Of a stretch of DNA of 64,000 nucleotides, positions 17,196 through 26,206 are shown piece by piece (the first letter of the stretch is position 1; each line of letters opens with the position of its first letter). The notes below the pieces were generated by a model. It did not search any database. It was not told the DNA's origin and was given only the letters and a program-made list of their open reading frames with translations. The DNA comes from Streptomyces parvus (GTDB taxonomy: Bacteria; Actinomycetota; Actinomycetes; Streptomycetales; Streptomycetaceae). Location: contig NZ_BMRY01000008.1 in NCBI RefSeq assembly GCF_014648875.1, forward strand, positions 248,001-312,000. The letters are read 5' to 3'. Both the position numbers and the translations under genes were made by a program.

Positions 17196-18386
17196 TCAGG
17201 CCGGGGAGAGGAGGTGGTCGCTGATGAGCCGGGCCGCACCGATCACTCCGGCGGTGGGCCCCAACTCACCCAGGACGATGGGGAGATTGCCGGTGGCCAG
17301 AGGCAGGGACTGCTTGTAGACCTGCGTGCGGACACTGGCGAGGAGGTTGTGACCGAGGCCGGTGACCCCGCCGCCGATCACCACCAGACCGGGATTGAAG
17401 AAACTGACCAGGCTCGCGATCACCTGGCCGAGCCGGTTTCCGCCTTCACGGATGAGGTCGAGCGCCGCGGCGTCCCCGGCAGCGGCGGCAGCGGCCACGT
17501 CGGCCGCGGTGAGGCGGCCCGCCGTCTCCAGCCGGGCGGCGAATTCGGGTGAGCGGCCCTCCCGGGCGGCGTCCTCCGCGTCGCGGGCGAGGGCCGCGCC
17601 GCTGAAGTGGGCTTCCAGGCAGCCCTTGTTGCCGCAGGCGCAGGGCCGGCCGTCGGGGTCGACCTGGATGTGCCCGATGTCCCCGGCGCTGCCGGTGGTA
17701 CCGCGGTAGACCTCGCCGCCGACGACGATGCCGCAGCCGATACCCGTACCGATCTTGACGCAGAGGAAGTCGCCCACGGAGCGGGCCACGCCCGCGTGCT
17801 GCTCCCCCATCGCCATGAGGTTCACGTCGTTGTCGACCATGACGGGGCAGCCCAGCTCCTGGCTGAGCGCCTCGCGGACCGGGAACCCGTCCCAGCCGGG
17901 CATGATCGGCGGCGCGACCGGCACGCCCTCCGGGAAGCGGACGGGGCCGGGGACCCCGATGCCCGCGCCGTCGAAGCCTTCGGCGAGCCCGGAGGCCCGC
18001 AGTTTGGCGGCGAGTGACAGGACCTGCTCGAAGACGGCGACGGGCCCCTCACGCACGTCCATCGGGTGGTTGAGGTGTCCCAGTACCTCCAGCTCCGCGT
18101 TGGTGACGGCCACGTCGACCGAGGTGGCACCGATGTCGACGCCGAGGAAGCGCAGTTCGGGGGCGAGCCGGATGTTGTGCGAGCGGCGCCCGCCGCGCGA
18201 TGCGGCGAGTCCGTCGGCCACCACCAGACCGGTCTCCAGGAGCCGGTCCACCTCGACGGCGAGCTTCGAGCGCGACAGATCGACCTGATCGCCCAGCTGC
18301 GCACGGGAATTGGGACCCCCGTCGCGCAACAGCCGGAGCAGCCGCGCCTGATGCGCGTTCGCGGGTCGTGCCGTCATACGTCTCAC
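17196..18386 (-). CDS. ROK family transcriptional regulator
   Basis: A 396-residue repressor with an N-terminal winged helix-turn-helix (residues about 10-70, RAQLGDQVDLSRSKLAVEVD) and a C-terminal sugar kinase-like ROK domain (LGVDIGATSVDVAV near 80). The ROK zinc motif CACGNKGCLE is intact. The GTG start at 18386 has GGGAGGG 4-5 bases upstream; ATG 18377 would be too far from that site. It lies 217 bases upstream of the ABC operon on the same strand and is the likely sugar-responsive controller of it, perhaps through the direct repeat in between (inference). Confidence 0.88.
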   Translation of the reverse strand: MRRMTARPANAHQARLLRLLRDGGPNSRAQLGDQVDLSRSKLAVEVDRLLETGLVVADGLAASRGGRRSHNIRLAPELRFLGVDIGATSVDVAVTNAELEVLGHLNHPMDVREGPVAVFEQVLSLAAKLRASGLAEGFDGAGIGVPGPVRFPEGVPVAPPIMPGWDGFPVREALSQELGCPVMVDNDVNLMAMGEQHAGVARSVGDFLCVKIGTGIGCGIVVGGEVYRGTTGSAGDIGHIQVDPDGRPCACGNKGCLEAHFSGAALARDAEDAAREGRSPEFAARLETAGRLTAADVAAAAAAGDAAALDLIREGGNRLGQVIASLVSFFNPGLVVIGGGVTGLGHNLLASVRTQVYKQSLPLATGNLPIVLGELGPTAGVIGAARLISDHLLSPA

Positions 18387-18592
18387 GCGTCCCTCCCCGC
18401 CACATCGGCCAGTCCGTCGGGCTTTCGAGGGGAACGTAGCAGCGCTTTCCCGGAGTGGGAAGAAGTTGCGCGGGAATCCGCCCCAACTTTTTCCACACTC
18501 AGGACAAAGGTCGGCGGGGAAGGGTCACGGAGATCGACGGAGAGGGATCGTGGCGATCGACGGGGACGGGTGGCGGAGGTCCGCGGCGGGGG

Positions 18593-19552
18593 TCAGGGGC
18601 AGCGGATGACCTGGCCCGCGTAGGAGAGGTTTCCGCCGAATCCGAAGAGCAGGACGGGCGCGCCGGAGGCGACCTCCCCGCGCTCGACCAGCTTGGACAG
18701 CGCCATCGGGATGGAGGCGGCGGAGGTGTTGCCGGAGTCCACGACGTCCCGCGCGATGACGGCGTTGACCGCGCCGATCCTGCGAGCGACCGGCTCGATG
18801 ATCCGCAGGTTGGCCTGGTGCAGGACGACGGCGCCCAGGTCCTCCGGGGCGATGCCCGCCTTCTCGCAGACCCGGCGGGCGATCGGGGGGAGCTGCGTCG
18901 TGGCCCAGCGGTAGACGGACTGCCCCTCCTGCGCGAAGCGCGGCGGCGTCCCCTCGATCCGGACGGCGTTGCCCATCTCCGGCACGGAACCCCACAGCAC
19001 CGGTCCGATGCCGGGCCCGCCCGGGGCGTCGTCGGCGGACGGGTCGGCGGTGACGACCGCGGCGCCCGCGCCGTCGCCGAGCAGGACGCAGGTGGAGCGG
19101 TCGGTCCAGTCCGCGATGTCGGCCATCTTGTCGGCGCCGACGACCAGCGCCCGGGTCGCCGCACCGGCCCGGATCGCGTGGTCGGCGGTGGCCAGCGCGT
19201 GCGTGAAGCCGGAGCACACGACGTTGATGTCCATGACGGCGGGCGAGCCCATGCCGAGCCGGGCCGCGACCCGGGCCGCCATGCTCGGGGACCGGTCGAT
19301 GGCGGTGGAGGTGGCCACGAGGACCAGATCGATGTCCGAGGGCCCGAGACCGGCCGTGGCCAGCGCCTTGGCTCCCGCGTGCGCGGCCATCTCGTCCACC
19401 GGCTCGTCGGGCCCACCCACGTGACGGGTCTTGATGCCGACCCGGCTGGTGATCCACTCGTCGCTGGTGTCGACCATCGCCGCGAGATCGTCGTTGGTGA
19501 GCACCTTGGCGGGCTGGTAGTGGCCGAGCGCCACGACACGTGAGCCGGTCAT
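18593..19552 (-). CDS. Ketoacyl-ACP synthase III family protein (FabH-like)
   Basis: About 319 residues from ATG 19552. The thiolase-fold triad is visible: Cys in NVVCSGFTHALATAD near residue 110, His in VVLHQANLRI near 240 and Asn in DSGNTSAASIPMAL near 270. The N-terminus GHYQPAKVLTNDDLA and DTSDEWITSRVGIKTRH are classical FabH motifs. The start could also be ATG 19564; the open frame runs 100 bases further up without a ribosome site. There is no acyl carrier protein or fabD/fabF gene beside it, so it is not the housekeeping fab cluster; it may start a special fatty acid or transfer acyl groups. Divergent from fdhD. Confidence 0.85.
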   Translation of the reverse strand: MTGSRVVALGHYQPAKVLTNDDLAAMVDTSDEWITSRVGIKTRHVGGPDEPVDEMAAHAGAKALATAGLGPSDIDLVLVATSTAIDRSPSMAARVAARLGMGSPAVMDINVVCSGFTHALATADHAIRAGAATRALVVGADKMADIADWTDRSTCVLLGDGAGAAVVTADPSADDAPGGPGIGPVLWGSVPEMGNAVRIEGTPPRFAQEGQSVYRWATTQLPPIARRVCEKAGIAPEDLGAVVLHQANLRIIEPVARRIGAVNAVIARDVVDSGNTSAASIPMALSKLVERGEVASGAPVLLFGFGGNLSYAGQVIRCP

Positions 19553-19792
19553 ACGGGTTCCCATCGTCGGGTGGGGGCAGGAAACAAACACAGTCTTGGT
19601 CGCTACCGCCGGGTACGAGGGCACGTGATCCCACAGGAATCGGGCCCACACGTTGGAGCATTGACAACAGCCTGGTCAGCGTGCTGAACAGCTCGCTGCG
19701 ACACGCCGGTGCGCGTGCCGGACAATGACCCGGAGAAACGAACAGCCGTACACGAACAACAGCCGCACACGGACAGAATCGGGTTCAGCTCT

Positions 19793-20641
19793 ATGGGACG
19801 GGTCACCGAACGCCGCCGCACCCTCCGTATCCGGGACGGTGCCGTCTCCTCCCGTCCGGACACCCTGGTGGCGGAGGAGCCCCTGGAGATCCGGCTGAAC
19901 GGCAGGCCGCTGGCCATCACCATGCGGACTCCGGGCGACGACTTCGCGCTGGCCGCGGGCTTCCTGGTCAGCGAAGGGGTGATCGCCGCGAAGGACGAGG
20001 TCCAGTCGATCGTCTACTGCGCCGGGGCGACGGCGGAGGGCGTGAACACCTACAACGTGGTGGACGTGAAGCTCGCGCCCGGGGTCCCGGTCCCCGACAT
20101 CACGCTGGAGCGCAACGTCTACACGACCTCCTCCTGCGGTCTGTGCGGCAAGGCCAGCCTGGACGCGGTGCGCACCACGACCCGGCACCCGGTGGCCGAC
20201 GCTCCCCCGGTGCGGATCACGCCCGAGCTGCTGTCCGCCCTCCCGGACCGGTTGCGGGCCTCGCAGCGGGTCTTCGACCGGACGGGCGGCCTGCACGCCG
20301 CGGCCCTGTTCTCCGAGGAGGGCGAGCTGCTGGACGTACGGGAGGACGTCGGCCGGCACAACGCGGTCGACAAGCTGGTGGGCCGGGCGCTGACGGACGG
20401 GCGGCTGCCCCTGTCGCGGGCGGTGCTGCTGGTGTCGGGGCGGGCCTCGTTCGAACTGGCGCAGAAAGCCGTGATGGCGGGGATCCCGGTGCTCGCGGCG
20501 GTCTCCGCACCGTCGTCGCTGGCCGTGGACCTGGCGGCGGAGGCCGGACTGACGCTGGTCGGCTTCCTGCGCGGACCGTCGATGAACGTGTACGCCGGTG
20601 AGCACCGGATCGCGCTGGAGGCGACGGCCCGGCGAGGCTGA
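19793..20641 (+). CDS. fdhD: Formate dehydrogenase accessory sulfurtransferase FdhD
   Basis: A 282-residue FdhD homologue. The conserved sulfur-carrying CxxC appears in TTSSCGLCGKASLD near residue 115, and the N-terminal half has EEPLEIRLNGRPLAITMRTP and DDFALAAGFLVSEGV. FdhD passes sulfur from a cysteine desulfurase to the molybdenum cofactor of formate dehydrogenase. ATG 19793 begins the conserved part (RVTERRRTLRIRDG); an upstream in-frame start at 19709 adds a non-conserved, His/Gln-rich lead. No formate dehydrogenase gene is in the window. Confidence 0.93.
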   Translation: MGRVTERRRTLRIRDGAVSSRPDTLVAEEPLEIRLNGRPLAITMRTPGDDFALAAGFLVSEGVIAAKDEVQSIVYCAGATAEGVNTYNVVDVKLAPGVPVPDITLERNVYTTSSCGLCGKASLDAVRTTTRHPVADAPPVRITPELLSALPDRLRASQRVFDRTGGLHAAALFSEEGELLDVREDVGRHNAVDKLVGRALTDGRLPLSRAVLLVSGRASFELAQKAVMAGIPVLAAVSAPSSLAVDLAAEAGLTLVGFLRGPSMNVYAGEHRIALEATARRG

Positions 20642-20684
20642 GCCCGGGGCCCGCCGCACGACCGGGGCTGTACGGGGCCTTCGC

Positions 20685-20900
20685 TCACTCCCCCGCGAAG
20701 GCCAGGCCCTCGGCGGCCAGCGCCTCGCGGAGCACCCGGATCGCCTTCGGGCCGACCCCGTGGAGGGCGAGCACCTCGGCCGCGGTCACGGTGGTGAGCT
20801 GGGCGAGGCGGGTGTAGCCCGCCGCACGCAGAGCGCCGCGGGCCGGGTTGCCCGCCCCGTGCGGAAAGTCGTCGGCAGGCGTCCCGCCCTTGTCGCTCAT
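20685..20900 (-). CDS. Small helix-hairpin-helix DNA-binding-like protein
   Basis: A 71-residue protein starting MSDKGGTPADDFPHG. The core LRAAGYTRLAQLTTVTAAEV followed by LALHGVGPKAIRVLREAL is a helix-hairpin-helix pair with the GVGPKA turn typical of non-specific DNA binding (RuvA/RpoA-C-like fold). Small proteins of this type are widespread in streptomycetes, but no role is known. It lies downstream of the SBF-like transporter on the same strand, separated by a 7-base tandem repeat. Confidence 0.75.
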   Translation of the reverse strand: MSDKGGTPADDFPHGAGNPARGALRAAGYTRLAQLTTVTAAEVLALHGVGPKAIRVLREALAAEGLAFAGE

Positions 20901-20927
20901 GGCACGTCCTCGCTGTGGGTCCACCCG

Positions 20928-20982
20928 GGCTACCGGCTACGGCTACCGGCTACCGGCTACCGGCTACCGGCTACCGGCTACC
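20928..20982. repeat. Tandem heptamer GGCTACC, 8 copies
   Basis: Eight head-to-tail copies of GGCTACC (the second is one base short) lie between the helix-hairpin-helix gene and the SBF-like transporter. The transporter's last codons and its TAG stop (20971-20973) lie inside the array, so gain or loss of units would alter its C-terminus. Confidence 0.95.
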
Positions 20983-22029
20983 CACCGTAGCGGCTGGGTC
21001 GGACAGTGGGCCGGAATCGGCCGCGCCTGCCGGGTCGTCCCGGAACGGCGGCTCCTCGGGGTCACGCGCGCGGCGCTTCGCGATCACGGCGCAGACCATC
21101 AGCTGCATCTGGTGGAACAGCATCAGCGGCAGTACGGCGAGGCTCGCGTGCGCCCCGAAGATCACGCTCGCCATCGGCAGCCCGGCCGCCAGGCTCTTCT
21201 TCGACCCGGCGAACTGGATGGCGATCCGGTCCGCCCGGCCGAACCCGAGCCTCCGTGCCCCGTACCAGCTCAGCGTGAGCATCAGCGCCAGCAGGACCGC
21301 CTCGGCGGCGAGCAGCGCGCCGAGCCGGGCGGGGGTGACCTGGTGCCAGACGCCGGCGACCATCCCCTCGCTGAACGCGGTGTAGACGACGAGCAGGATC
21401 GACCCCCGGTCGACCAGGCCGAGCACCTTCTTGTGCCGGGTGAGGAAGCCGCCGATCCAGCGGCGCAGAAGCTGTCCGGCGAGGAACGGGACGAGCAGCT
21501 GGAACACGATCTTCAGCAGGGAGTCCGCGGAGAAACCGCCCCCGGTGGAGCCGAGGAGCAGGGCGGCGAGCAGCGGGGTCACCAGGATTCCGGCGAGGCT
21601 GGAGAAGGATCCGGCGCAGATCGCGGCGGGCACGTTGCCCCGGGCGATCGACGTGAAGGCGATGGAGGACTGGATCGTGGACGGGACCAGGCACAGGAAG
21701 AGGAAGCCCGCCTGGAGCTCGGGCGTCAGCACGTACGGCACCAGCCCGCCGCTCGCCAGCCCCAGCAGCGGGAACGCGACGAAGGTGCAGGCCAGGACGG
21801 TGAGGTGGAGGCGCCAGTGCTTGAGCCCGTCGAGCGCCTCGGCCGTGGAGAGCCGCGCCCCGTAGAGGAAGAACAGCAGGGCGACGGCGCCGGTGGAGGC
21901 CCCGCCCGCCACCTCGGCGGCGGTGCCGCGGGCGGGCAGCAGCGCCGCGAGGGCCACGGTGGCGGCCAGTGCCAGGAGGTAGGCGTCGAACGGCAGCCAG
22001 GACGGCAGGCGCGGGGTACGGCGGGACAT
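20971..22029 (-). CDS. Bile acid:sodium symporter-like transporter (SBF-like/YfeH family)
   Basis: A 352-residue membrane protein with about 9-10 hydrophobic helices (LLALAATVALAALLP, ALLFFLYGARLS, LVPSTIQSSIAFTSIARGN, IQFAGSKKSLAAGLP). The motif AFTSIARGN and the Gly/Ala-rich crossing helices are typical of the SBF-like branch (PF13593) of Na-coupled bile acid transporter relatives, whose substrates are mostly unknown. The last residues and the stop come from a tandem heptamer array. Divergently transcribed from a LysR regulator 120 bases away, which probably controls it. Confidence 0.87.
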   Translation of the reverse strand: MSRRTPRLPSWLPFDAYLLALAATVALAALLPARGTAAEVAGGASTGAVALLFFLYGARLSTAEALDGLKHWRLHLTVLACTFVAFPLLGLASGGLVPYVLTPELQAGFLFLCLVPSTIQSSIAFTSIARGNVPAAICAGSFSSLAGILVTPLLAALLLGSTGGGFSADSLLKIVFQLLVPFLAGQLLRRWIGGFLTRHKKVLGLVDRGSILLVVYTAFSEGMVAGVWHQVTPARLGALLAAEAVLLALMLTLSWYGARRLGFGRADRIAIQFAGSKKSLAAGLPMASVIFGAHASLAVLPLMLFHQMQLMVCAVIAKRRARDPEEPPFRDDPAGAADSGPLSDPAATVGSR

Positions 22030-22113
22030 GTGCGGTGGTGCTCCGGCGGTCGGGATCCGTTACGGCGTCCATCCTGCTCCCGCACTCCGCCATCGGGAAT
22101 CCCGCACACCATT

Positions 22114-22148
22114 CTGACTGTCATCATGGATCCCGATAACGTGCAGTC
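22114..22148 (+). promoter_or_regulatory. Likely leaderless promoter of the LysR gene
   Basis: CTGACT (22114-22119), a 17-base spacer and TAACGT (22137-22142) end 6 bases before ATG 22149, which has no ribosome site. Transcription would begin at or next to the start codon. The segment lies in the divergent gap with the SBF-like transporter, where LysR regulators usually bind. Confidence 0.5.
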
Positions 22149-23513
22149 ATGAACAACGCGGACAGGGTGGGCGCGGACCGGATGAACGTGCACCGCGCGG
22201 ACGCCACGTACGACCCCGCCCAGCTGCGGACCTTCCTCGCCGTCGCCCAGACGCTGAGCTTCACGCAGGCCGCGCGCAGGCTCGGGATCCGCCAGTCCAC
22301 GGTCAGCCAGCATGTGCGGCGGCTGGAGGAGGCGGCCGGGCGGCAGTTGTTCGCCCGGGACACCCATCGCGTCGATCTCACGGACGACGGCGAGGCCATG
22401 CTCGGCTTCGCGGGGTCGATCCTGTCGGCCCACGAGCGGGCCGCCGCGTTCTTCGCGGGCACCCGGCTGCGCGGGCGGCTGCGGTTCGGGACCTCCGAGG
22501 ACTTCGTGCTCACCCGGCTCCCCGAGATCCTGGAGTCCTTCCGCCGCGATCATCCGGAGGTCGAGCTCCAGCTCACCGTGGAGCTGTCCGGGACGCTGCA
22601 CCGGCAGCTCGCGGCGGGCCGGCTGGATCTGGTGCTGGCCAAGCGGCGGACCGGGGACACCCACGGCGAACTGATGTGGCGGGACGCCCTGGACTGGATC
22701 GGCGCGCCGCAGGTGCGCCTCGATCCGGAGCGCCCGGTACCGCTGGTCGTCTTTCCGCCACCCGCCATCACCCGGGCCCGCGCCCTGGAGGTGCTGGAGG
22801 AGCACGGGCGGGCCTGGCGGATCGCCTGTACGAGTACGAGCCTGAGCGGTCTGGTCGCGGCGGCGCGGGCGGGCCTGGGGGTGATGGCGCACTCCCGGGG
22901 GATGATCCCGCCGGGTCTGGTGCCGGTTCCGGCCAGGTCGGGGCTGCCCGAACTCGGCGGGGTCGACTTCGTCCTGCTGCACGGGAACCGGCGGGGCCCG
23001 GCCCAGGAAGCGGCGGACGCCCTGGCCTCGGCGATCCTGGCGGGCGGCGACCGGCTGCACCGCGGAACGGGCGGTACGGACGGTACGGGCAGCACCGAGG
23101 GTGCCGTAGCGGCCCGCCGGGCCGCTGGTGGCTGCCGTGGTGGGACCGGCGGTGGCACAGCCGGCGCGGCCGGGGCCCCGGCCGCTCACCGGACCGGCAT
23201 CGGCCCCGGTGCTCGCGGCGGTCGGATTCGGTGGAGATTCCGGCGCGAGCCGGTTACCCCTCCGGCAGAACTGGGCGTCCGTGCGCCCGAGCCTTGCCCA
23301 TCTGGCCGGATTTCGACGGTTGACCTGGGGGCTCGTCCTGGTGTGCGGAGGTTCCGGACCTCTCCCGCCGGGCCCCCGCTTGGGGTAGCGTCGCGGCGCT
23401 GTGCGGAGCGCCACGAGGAGCATGTCATTGCGCGAATTCACTGTCCCACCCATGGCGGCGCCGCCTCAGGTCGGCGGTCTGGCCGATGTGGTCTTCGACC
23501 ACGCGGAGGATGA
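22149..23513 (+). CDS. LysR family transcriptional regulator with unusual C-terminal run-on
   Basis: The N-terminal winged helix (residues 20-80: LRTFLAVAQTLSFTQAARRL, QSTVSQHVRRLEEAAG) and the substrate-binding domain (to about residue 305, ending LASAILAGGDRLH) are normal LysR. LysR proteins are about 300 residues, but this frame continues to 454 through Gly/Ala/Arg-rich, unconserved sequence and overlaps the next gene by about 86 bases. A TAG at 23107-23109 in the neighbouring frame would end the protein at a normal length if one base were extra near 23050-23107, so a frameshift is likely. It lies divergent from the SBF-like transporter and probably controls it. The N-terminal call is sure; the C-terminus is not. 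Confidence 0.8.
   Translation: MNNADRVGADRMNVHRADATYDPAQLRTFLAVAQTLSFTQAARRLGIRQSTVSQHVRRLEEAAGRQLFARDTHRVDLTDDGEAMLGFAGSILSAHERAAAFFAGTRLRGRLRFGTSEDFVLTRLPEILESFRRDHPEVELQLTVELSGTLHRQLAAGRLDLVLAKRRTGDTHGELMWRDALDWIGAPQVRLDPERPVPLVVFPPPAITRARALEVLEEHGRAWRIACTSTSLSGLVAAARAGLGVMAHSRGMIPPGLVPVPARSGLPELGGVDFVLLHGNRRGPAQEAADALASAILAGGDRLHRGTGGTDGTGSTEGAVAARRAAGGCRGGTGGGTAGAAGAPAAHRTGIGPGARGGRIRWRFRREPVTPPAELGVRAPEPCPSGRISTVDLGARPGVRRFRTSPAGPPLGVASRRCAERHEEHVIARIHCPTHGGAASGRRSGRCGLRPRGG
23415..23430 (+). promoter_or_regulatory. Ribosome site that sets a TTG start for the acyl-CoA ligase
   Basis: GAGGAG at 23415-23420 is followed by 7 bases and TTG 23428. The ATG at 23422 lies only one base from the site and GTG 23401 lies before it. 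The TTG start also gives the family-like N-terminus MREFTVPP. Confidence 0.65.
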
Positions 23514-25251
23514 TCCGCACCGCGTCGCGCTCGGCCGCAAGGACGCCGGGGGCCAGTGGCGCGATGTGACCTCCGGGGACTTCCGTGATCAGGTGCTGGC
23601 CCTGGCCAAGGGGCTGATCGCGCACGGCGTGCGGTTCGGCGACCGGGTCGCGCTGATGTCCCGTACCCGGTACGAGTGGACGCTCTTCGACTTCGCGCTC
23701 TGGACCGTCGGGGCCCAGTCGGTGCCCGTCTACCCGACCTCCTCCGCCGAGCAGGTCCTGTGGATGCTGCACGACGCCGAGGTGGTGGCGGTGATGGTCG
23801 AGCACGAGGACCACGCCATGACGGTCGGCTCGGTGATCGACCGGCTGCCGCGCCTGAAGCGGCTGTGGCAGCTGGACGCCGGAGCGGTGGACGAGCTGTT
23901 CGGGGCCGGCGTGGGCATCGACGACGAGGTGGTGCAGCGGCACCGGCGCGCGGTGACGCCCGACTCCGTGGCGACCGTCATCTACACCTCGGGGACCACG
24001 GGCCGCCCCAAGGGGTGTGTGATCACCCACGCGAGCTTCATGTTCGAGAGCGACACGATGGTCGGCCGTTGGGAGCCGGTGTTCCACTCCAAGCCGGGCG
24101 ACGAGGCGGCCACCCTCCTCTTCCTGCCGCTGGCCCATGTCTTCGGCCGGATGGTGGAGATCGCCGCGATCCGTGGCCGGGTCAAACTCGGCCACCAGCC
24201 GGAGCTGTCCGCGAACGCGCTGATGCCGGACCTGATGACGTTCCGGCCGACGTTCATCCTGGCCGTGCCGTACATCTTCGAGAAGGTGTTCAACGGGGCC
24301 CGGCGCAAGGCCGAGACGGAAGGGCGGGCCGGACCGTTCGACAAGGCCGTCGACATCGCGGTGAAGTACGCCGAGGCCCTGGAGCTCAAGGCGTTCGGGG
24401 ACGGTCCCGGCCCGTCGGCCGGGCTGCGGATGCAGCACCAGTTCTTCGACAAGGTCGTGTACAAGAAGGTCCGCGACGCGATGGGCGGCCGGGTGCGGCA
24501 CGCGATGTCGGGCGGCTCCGGCATGGACCGCCGGCTCGGGCTGTTCTTCGCGGGCGCCGGGGTGACGGTCTTCGAGGGGTACGGGCTGACGGAGTCCACC
24601 GCCGCCGCGACGGCGAACCCGCCCGAGCGCACCCGGTACGGCACGGTCGGGCAGCCGATCCCGGGGACGTCGGTGCACATCGCGGACGACGGCGAGGTGT
24701 GGGTGCACGGGCCGAACGTGTTCTCCGGCTACCTCGGCAACCCCGAGGCCACCCGGGCGGTGCTCCAGGACGGCTGGCTGGCGACCGGGGATCTCGGTTC
24801 GCTGGACGAGGACGGCTATCTGACGATCACCGGACGGAAGAAGGAGATCCTGGTGACGTCCGGCGGCAAGAGCGTCTCCCCGGCCGGTCTGGAGGAACGC
24901 GTACGGGCGCATCCGCTGGTGGCGCAGTGCATCGTCGTCGGCAACGACCGCCCCTACATCGCGGCGCTCGTCACCGTGGACCAGGAGTCCGTGGACCACT
25001 GGCTGTCGATGCAGGGCCGCTCCCCGCTCGGCCCGGCCGAGCTGGTGCGGGACCCGGACCTGGAGATGGAGGTCCGCCGGGCGGTGGTGGCCGCCAACAC
25101 GGCCGTGTCCCAGGCCGAGTCCATCCGTACGTTCCGGATCCTGGCCCATCCCTTCACCGAGGACCTGGGGCTGCTGACGCCCTCGCTGAAGCTGAAGCGG
25201 AAGGCGATCGAGACGGCGTACGCGGTCGAAGTCGACGCGCTCTACCACTGA
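23428..25251 (+). CDS. AMP-dependent synthetase, long-chain fatty acid-CoA ligase type
   Basis: A 607-residue member of the ANL superfamily, which adenylates a carboxylic acid and transfers it to CoA. The P-loop motif TVIYTSGTTGRPKGCVITH lies near residue 185, the YGLTESTAA motif near 390, DGWLATGDLG near 450 and the A10-type Lys region TPSLKLKRKAIE near the C-terminus. LPLAHVFGR and the overall length match bacterial long-chain acyl-CoA synthetases (FadD15-like). The TTG start is explained under its ribosome site. No beta-oxidation genes are beside it. Confidence 0.9.
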   Translation: MREFTVPPMAAPPQVGGLADVVFDHAEDDPHRVALGRKDAGGQWRDVTSGDFRDQVLALAKGLIAHGVRFGDRVALMSRTRYEWTLFDFALWTVGAQSVPVYPTSSAEQVLWMLHDAEVVAVMVEHEDHAMTVGSVIDRLPRLKRLWQLDAGAVDELFGAGVGIDDEVVQRHRRAVTPDSVATVIYTSGTTGRPKGCVITHASFMFESDTMVGRWEPVFHSKPGDEAATLLFLPLAHVFGRMVEIAAIRGRVKLGHQPELSANALMPDLMTFRPTFILAVPYIFEKVFNGARRKAETEGRAGPFDKAVDIAVKYAEALELKAFGDGPGPSAGLRMQHQFFDKVVYKKVRDAMGGRVRHAMSGGSGMDRRLGLFFAGAGVTVFEGYGLTESTAAATANPPERTRYGTVGQPIPGTSVHIADDGEVWVHGPNVFSGYLGNPEATRAVLQDGWLATGDLGSLDEDGYLTITGRKKEILVTSGGKSVSPAGLEERVRAHPLVAQCIVVGNDRPYIAALVTVDQESVDHWLSMQGRSPLGPAELVRDPDLEMEVRRAVVAANTAVSQAESIRTFRILAHPFTEDLGLLTPSLKLKRKAIETAYAVEVDALYH

Positions 25252-25360
25252 CCGGCGGCAACGGAAATGCTGTGACCGGCCGGCGGCGACGGGAATGCCT
25301 GGACCCGCCCGGTCGTTGTCGTGGGGAGTTATCAACCGACGACGTTAGGATCGACCGCTC

Positions 25361-26197
25361 GTGAGCCAGGTCCCCTCCATCACCCTCAACAACGGCCTCG
25401 ACATGCCGCAGCTCGGTTTCGGTGTCTGGCAGGTGCCGGACGACGAGGCGGAGAAGGCGGTCGCCACGGCCATCGAGACCGGGTACCGGAGCATCGACAC
25501 CGCCGCGATCTACGAGAACGAGACGGGCACCGGCAAGGCCATCGCCGCATCCGGCGTCGCGCGCGACGAGCTCTTCGTCACCACGAAGCTGTGGAACAGC
25601 GAGCAGGGCCACGACAGCACGCTGCGCGCCTTCGACGCCTCGCTCGACAAGCTCGGCCTGGACTACGTCGACCTGTACCTGATCCACTGGCCGGTCCCGG
25701 CGAAGGACGCGTACACGGACACGTACAAGGCGTTCGAGAAGATCCTCGCCGACGGCCGCGCGAAGTCCATCGGCGTGTCGAACTTCCACCCCGAGCACCT
25801 GAAGCGGCTGCTCGCCGAGACCTCCGTGGTCCCGGCCGTCAACCAGATCGAGCTGCACCCGCAGCTCCAGCAGGCCGAGGCCCGCGCCTTCCACGCCGAT
25901 CACGGCATCGCCACCGAGGCCTGGTCGCCGCTGGGCCAGGGCAAGGGCCTGCTGGAGGTGCCGACGGTCGTCGCCGTCTCCCAGAAGCACGGCCGCACCC
26001 CCGCCCAGGTGGTGCTGCGCTGGCATCTGCAGACCGGCAACATCGTGATCCCGAAGTCCGTGACCCCGTCCCGGATCAAGGAGAACCTGGACGTGTTCGA
26101 CTTCGAGCTGGACGCCGACGACCTCGCCGCCCTCGCGGCCCTGGACGAGGGCAAGCGCCTCGGCCCGGACCCGGCCCAGTTCAACGTCGGCGCCTGA
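25361..26197 (+). CDS. Aldo/keto reductase (2,5-diketo-D-gluconate reductase type)
   Basis: A 278-residue NADPH-dependent reductase. The AKR catalytic tetrad is present: Asp in GYRSIDTAAIY, Tyr in AIYENETGTG, Lys in FVTTKLWNS and His in YLIHWPVP. The coenzyme part VIPKSVTPSRIKENLDVFDF is intact. It is close to the AKR5/2,5-diketogluconate reductase branch, which reduces many aldehydes and ketones. The GTG start has no clear ribosome site; TAGGAT at 25346-25351 would be a fitting -10 for a leaderless or nearly leaderless message. It ends at a perfect terminator. Confidence 0.92.
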   Translation: MSQVPSITLNNGLDMPQLGFGVWQVPDDEAEKAVATAIETGYRSIDTAAIYENETGTGKAIAASGVARDELFVTTKLWNSEQGHDSTLRAFDASLDKLGLDYVDLYLIHWPVPAKDAYTDTYKAFEKILADGRAKSIGVSNFHPEHLKRLLAETSVVPAVNQIELHPQLQQAEARAFHADHGIATEAWSPLGQGKGLLEVPTVVAVSQKHGRTPAQVVLRWHLQTGNIVIPKSVTPSRIKENLDVFDFELDADDLAALAALDEGKRLGPDPAQFNVGA

Positions 26198-26206
26198 GCG
26201 CGCCCG

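Noticed and set aside
19661..19690. TTGACA as the fdhD promoter
   Set aside because: The -35 is ideal, but at 17 bases only CTGAAC follows, a poor -10, so it was not listed as a promoter.
23320..23391. TTGACC and TAGCGT as a promoter for the acyl-CoA ligase
   Set aside because: The spacing is about 60 bases, far too long for one promoter.
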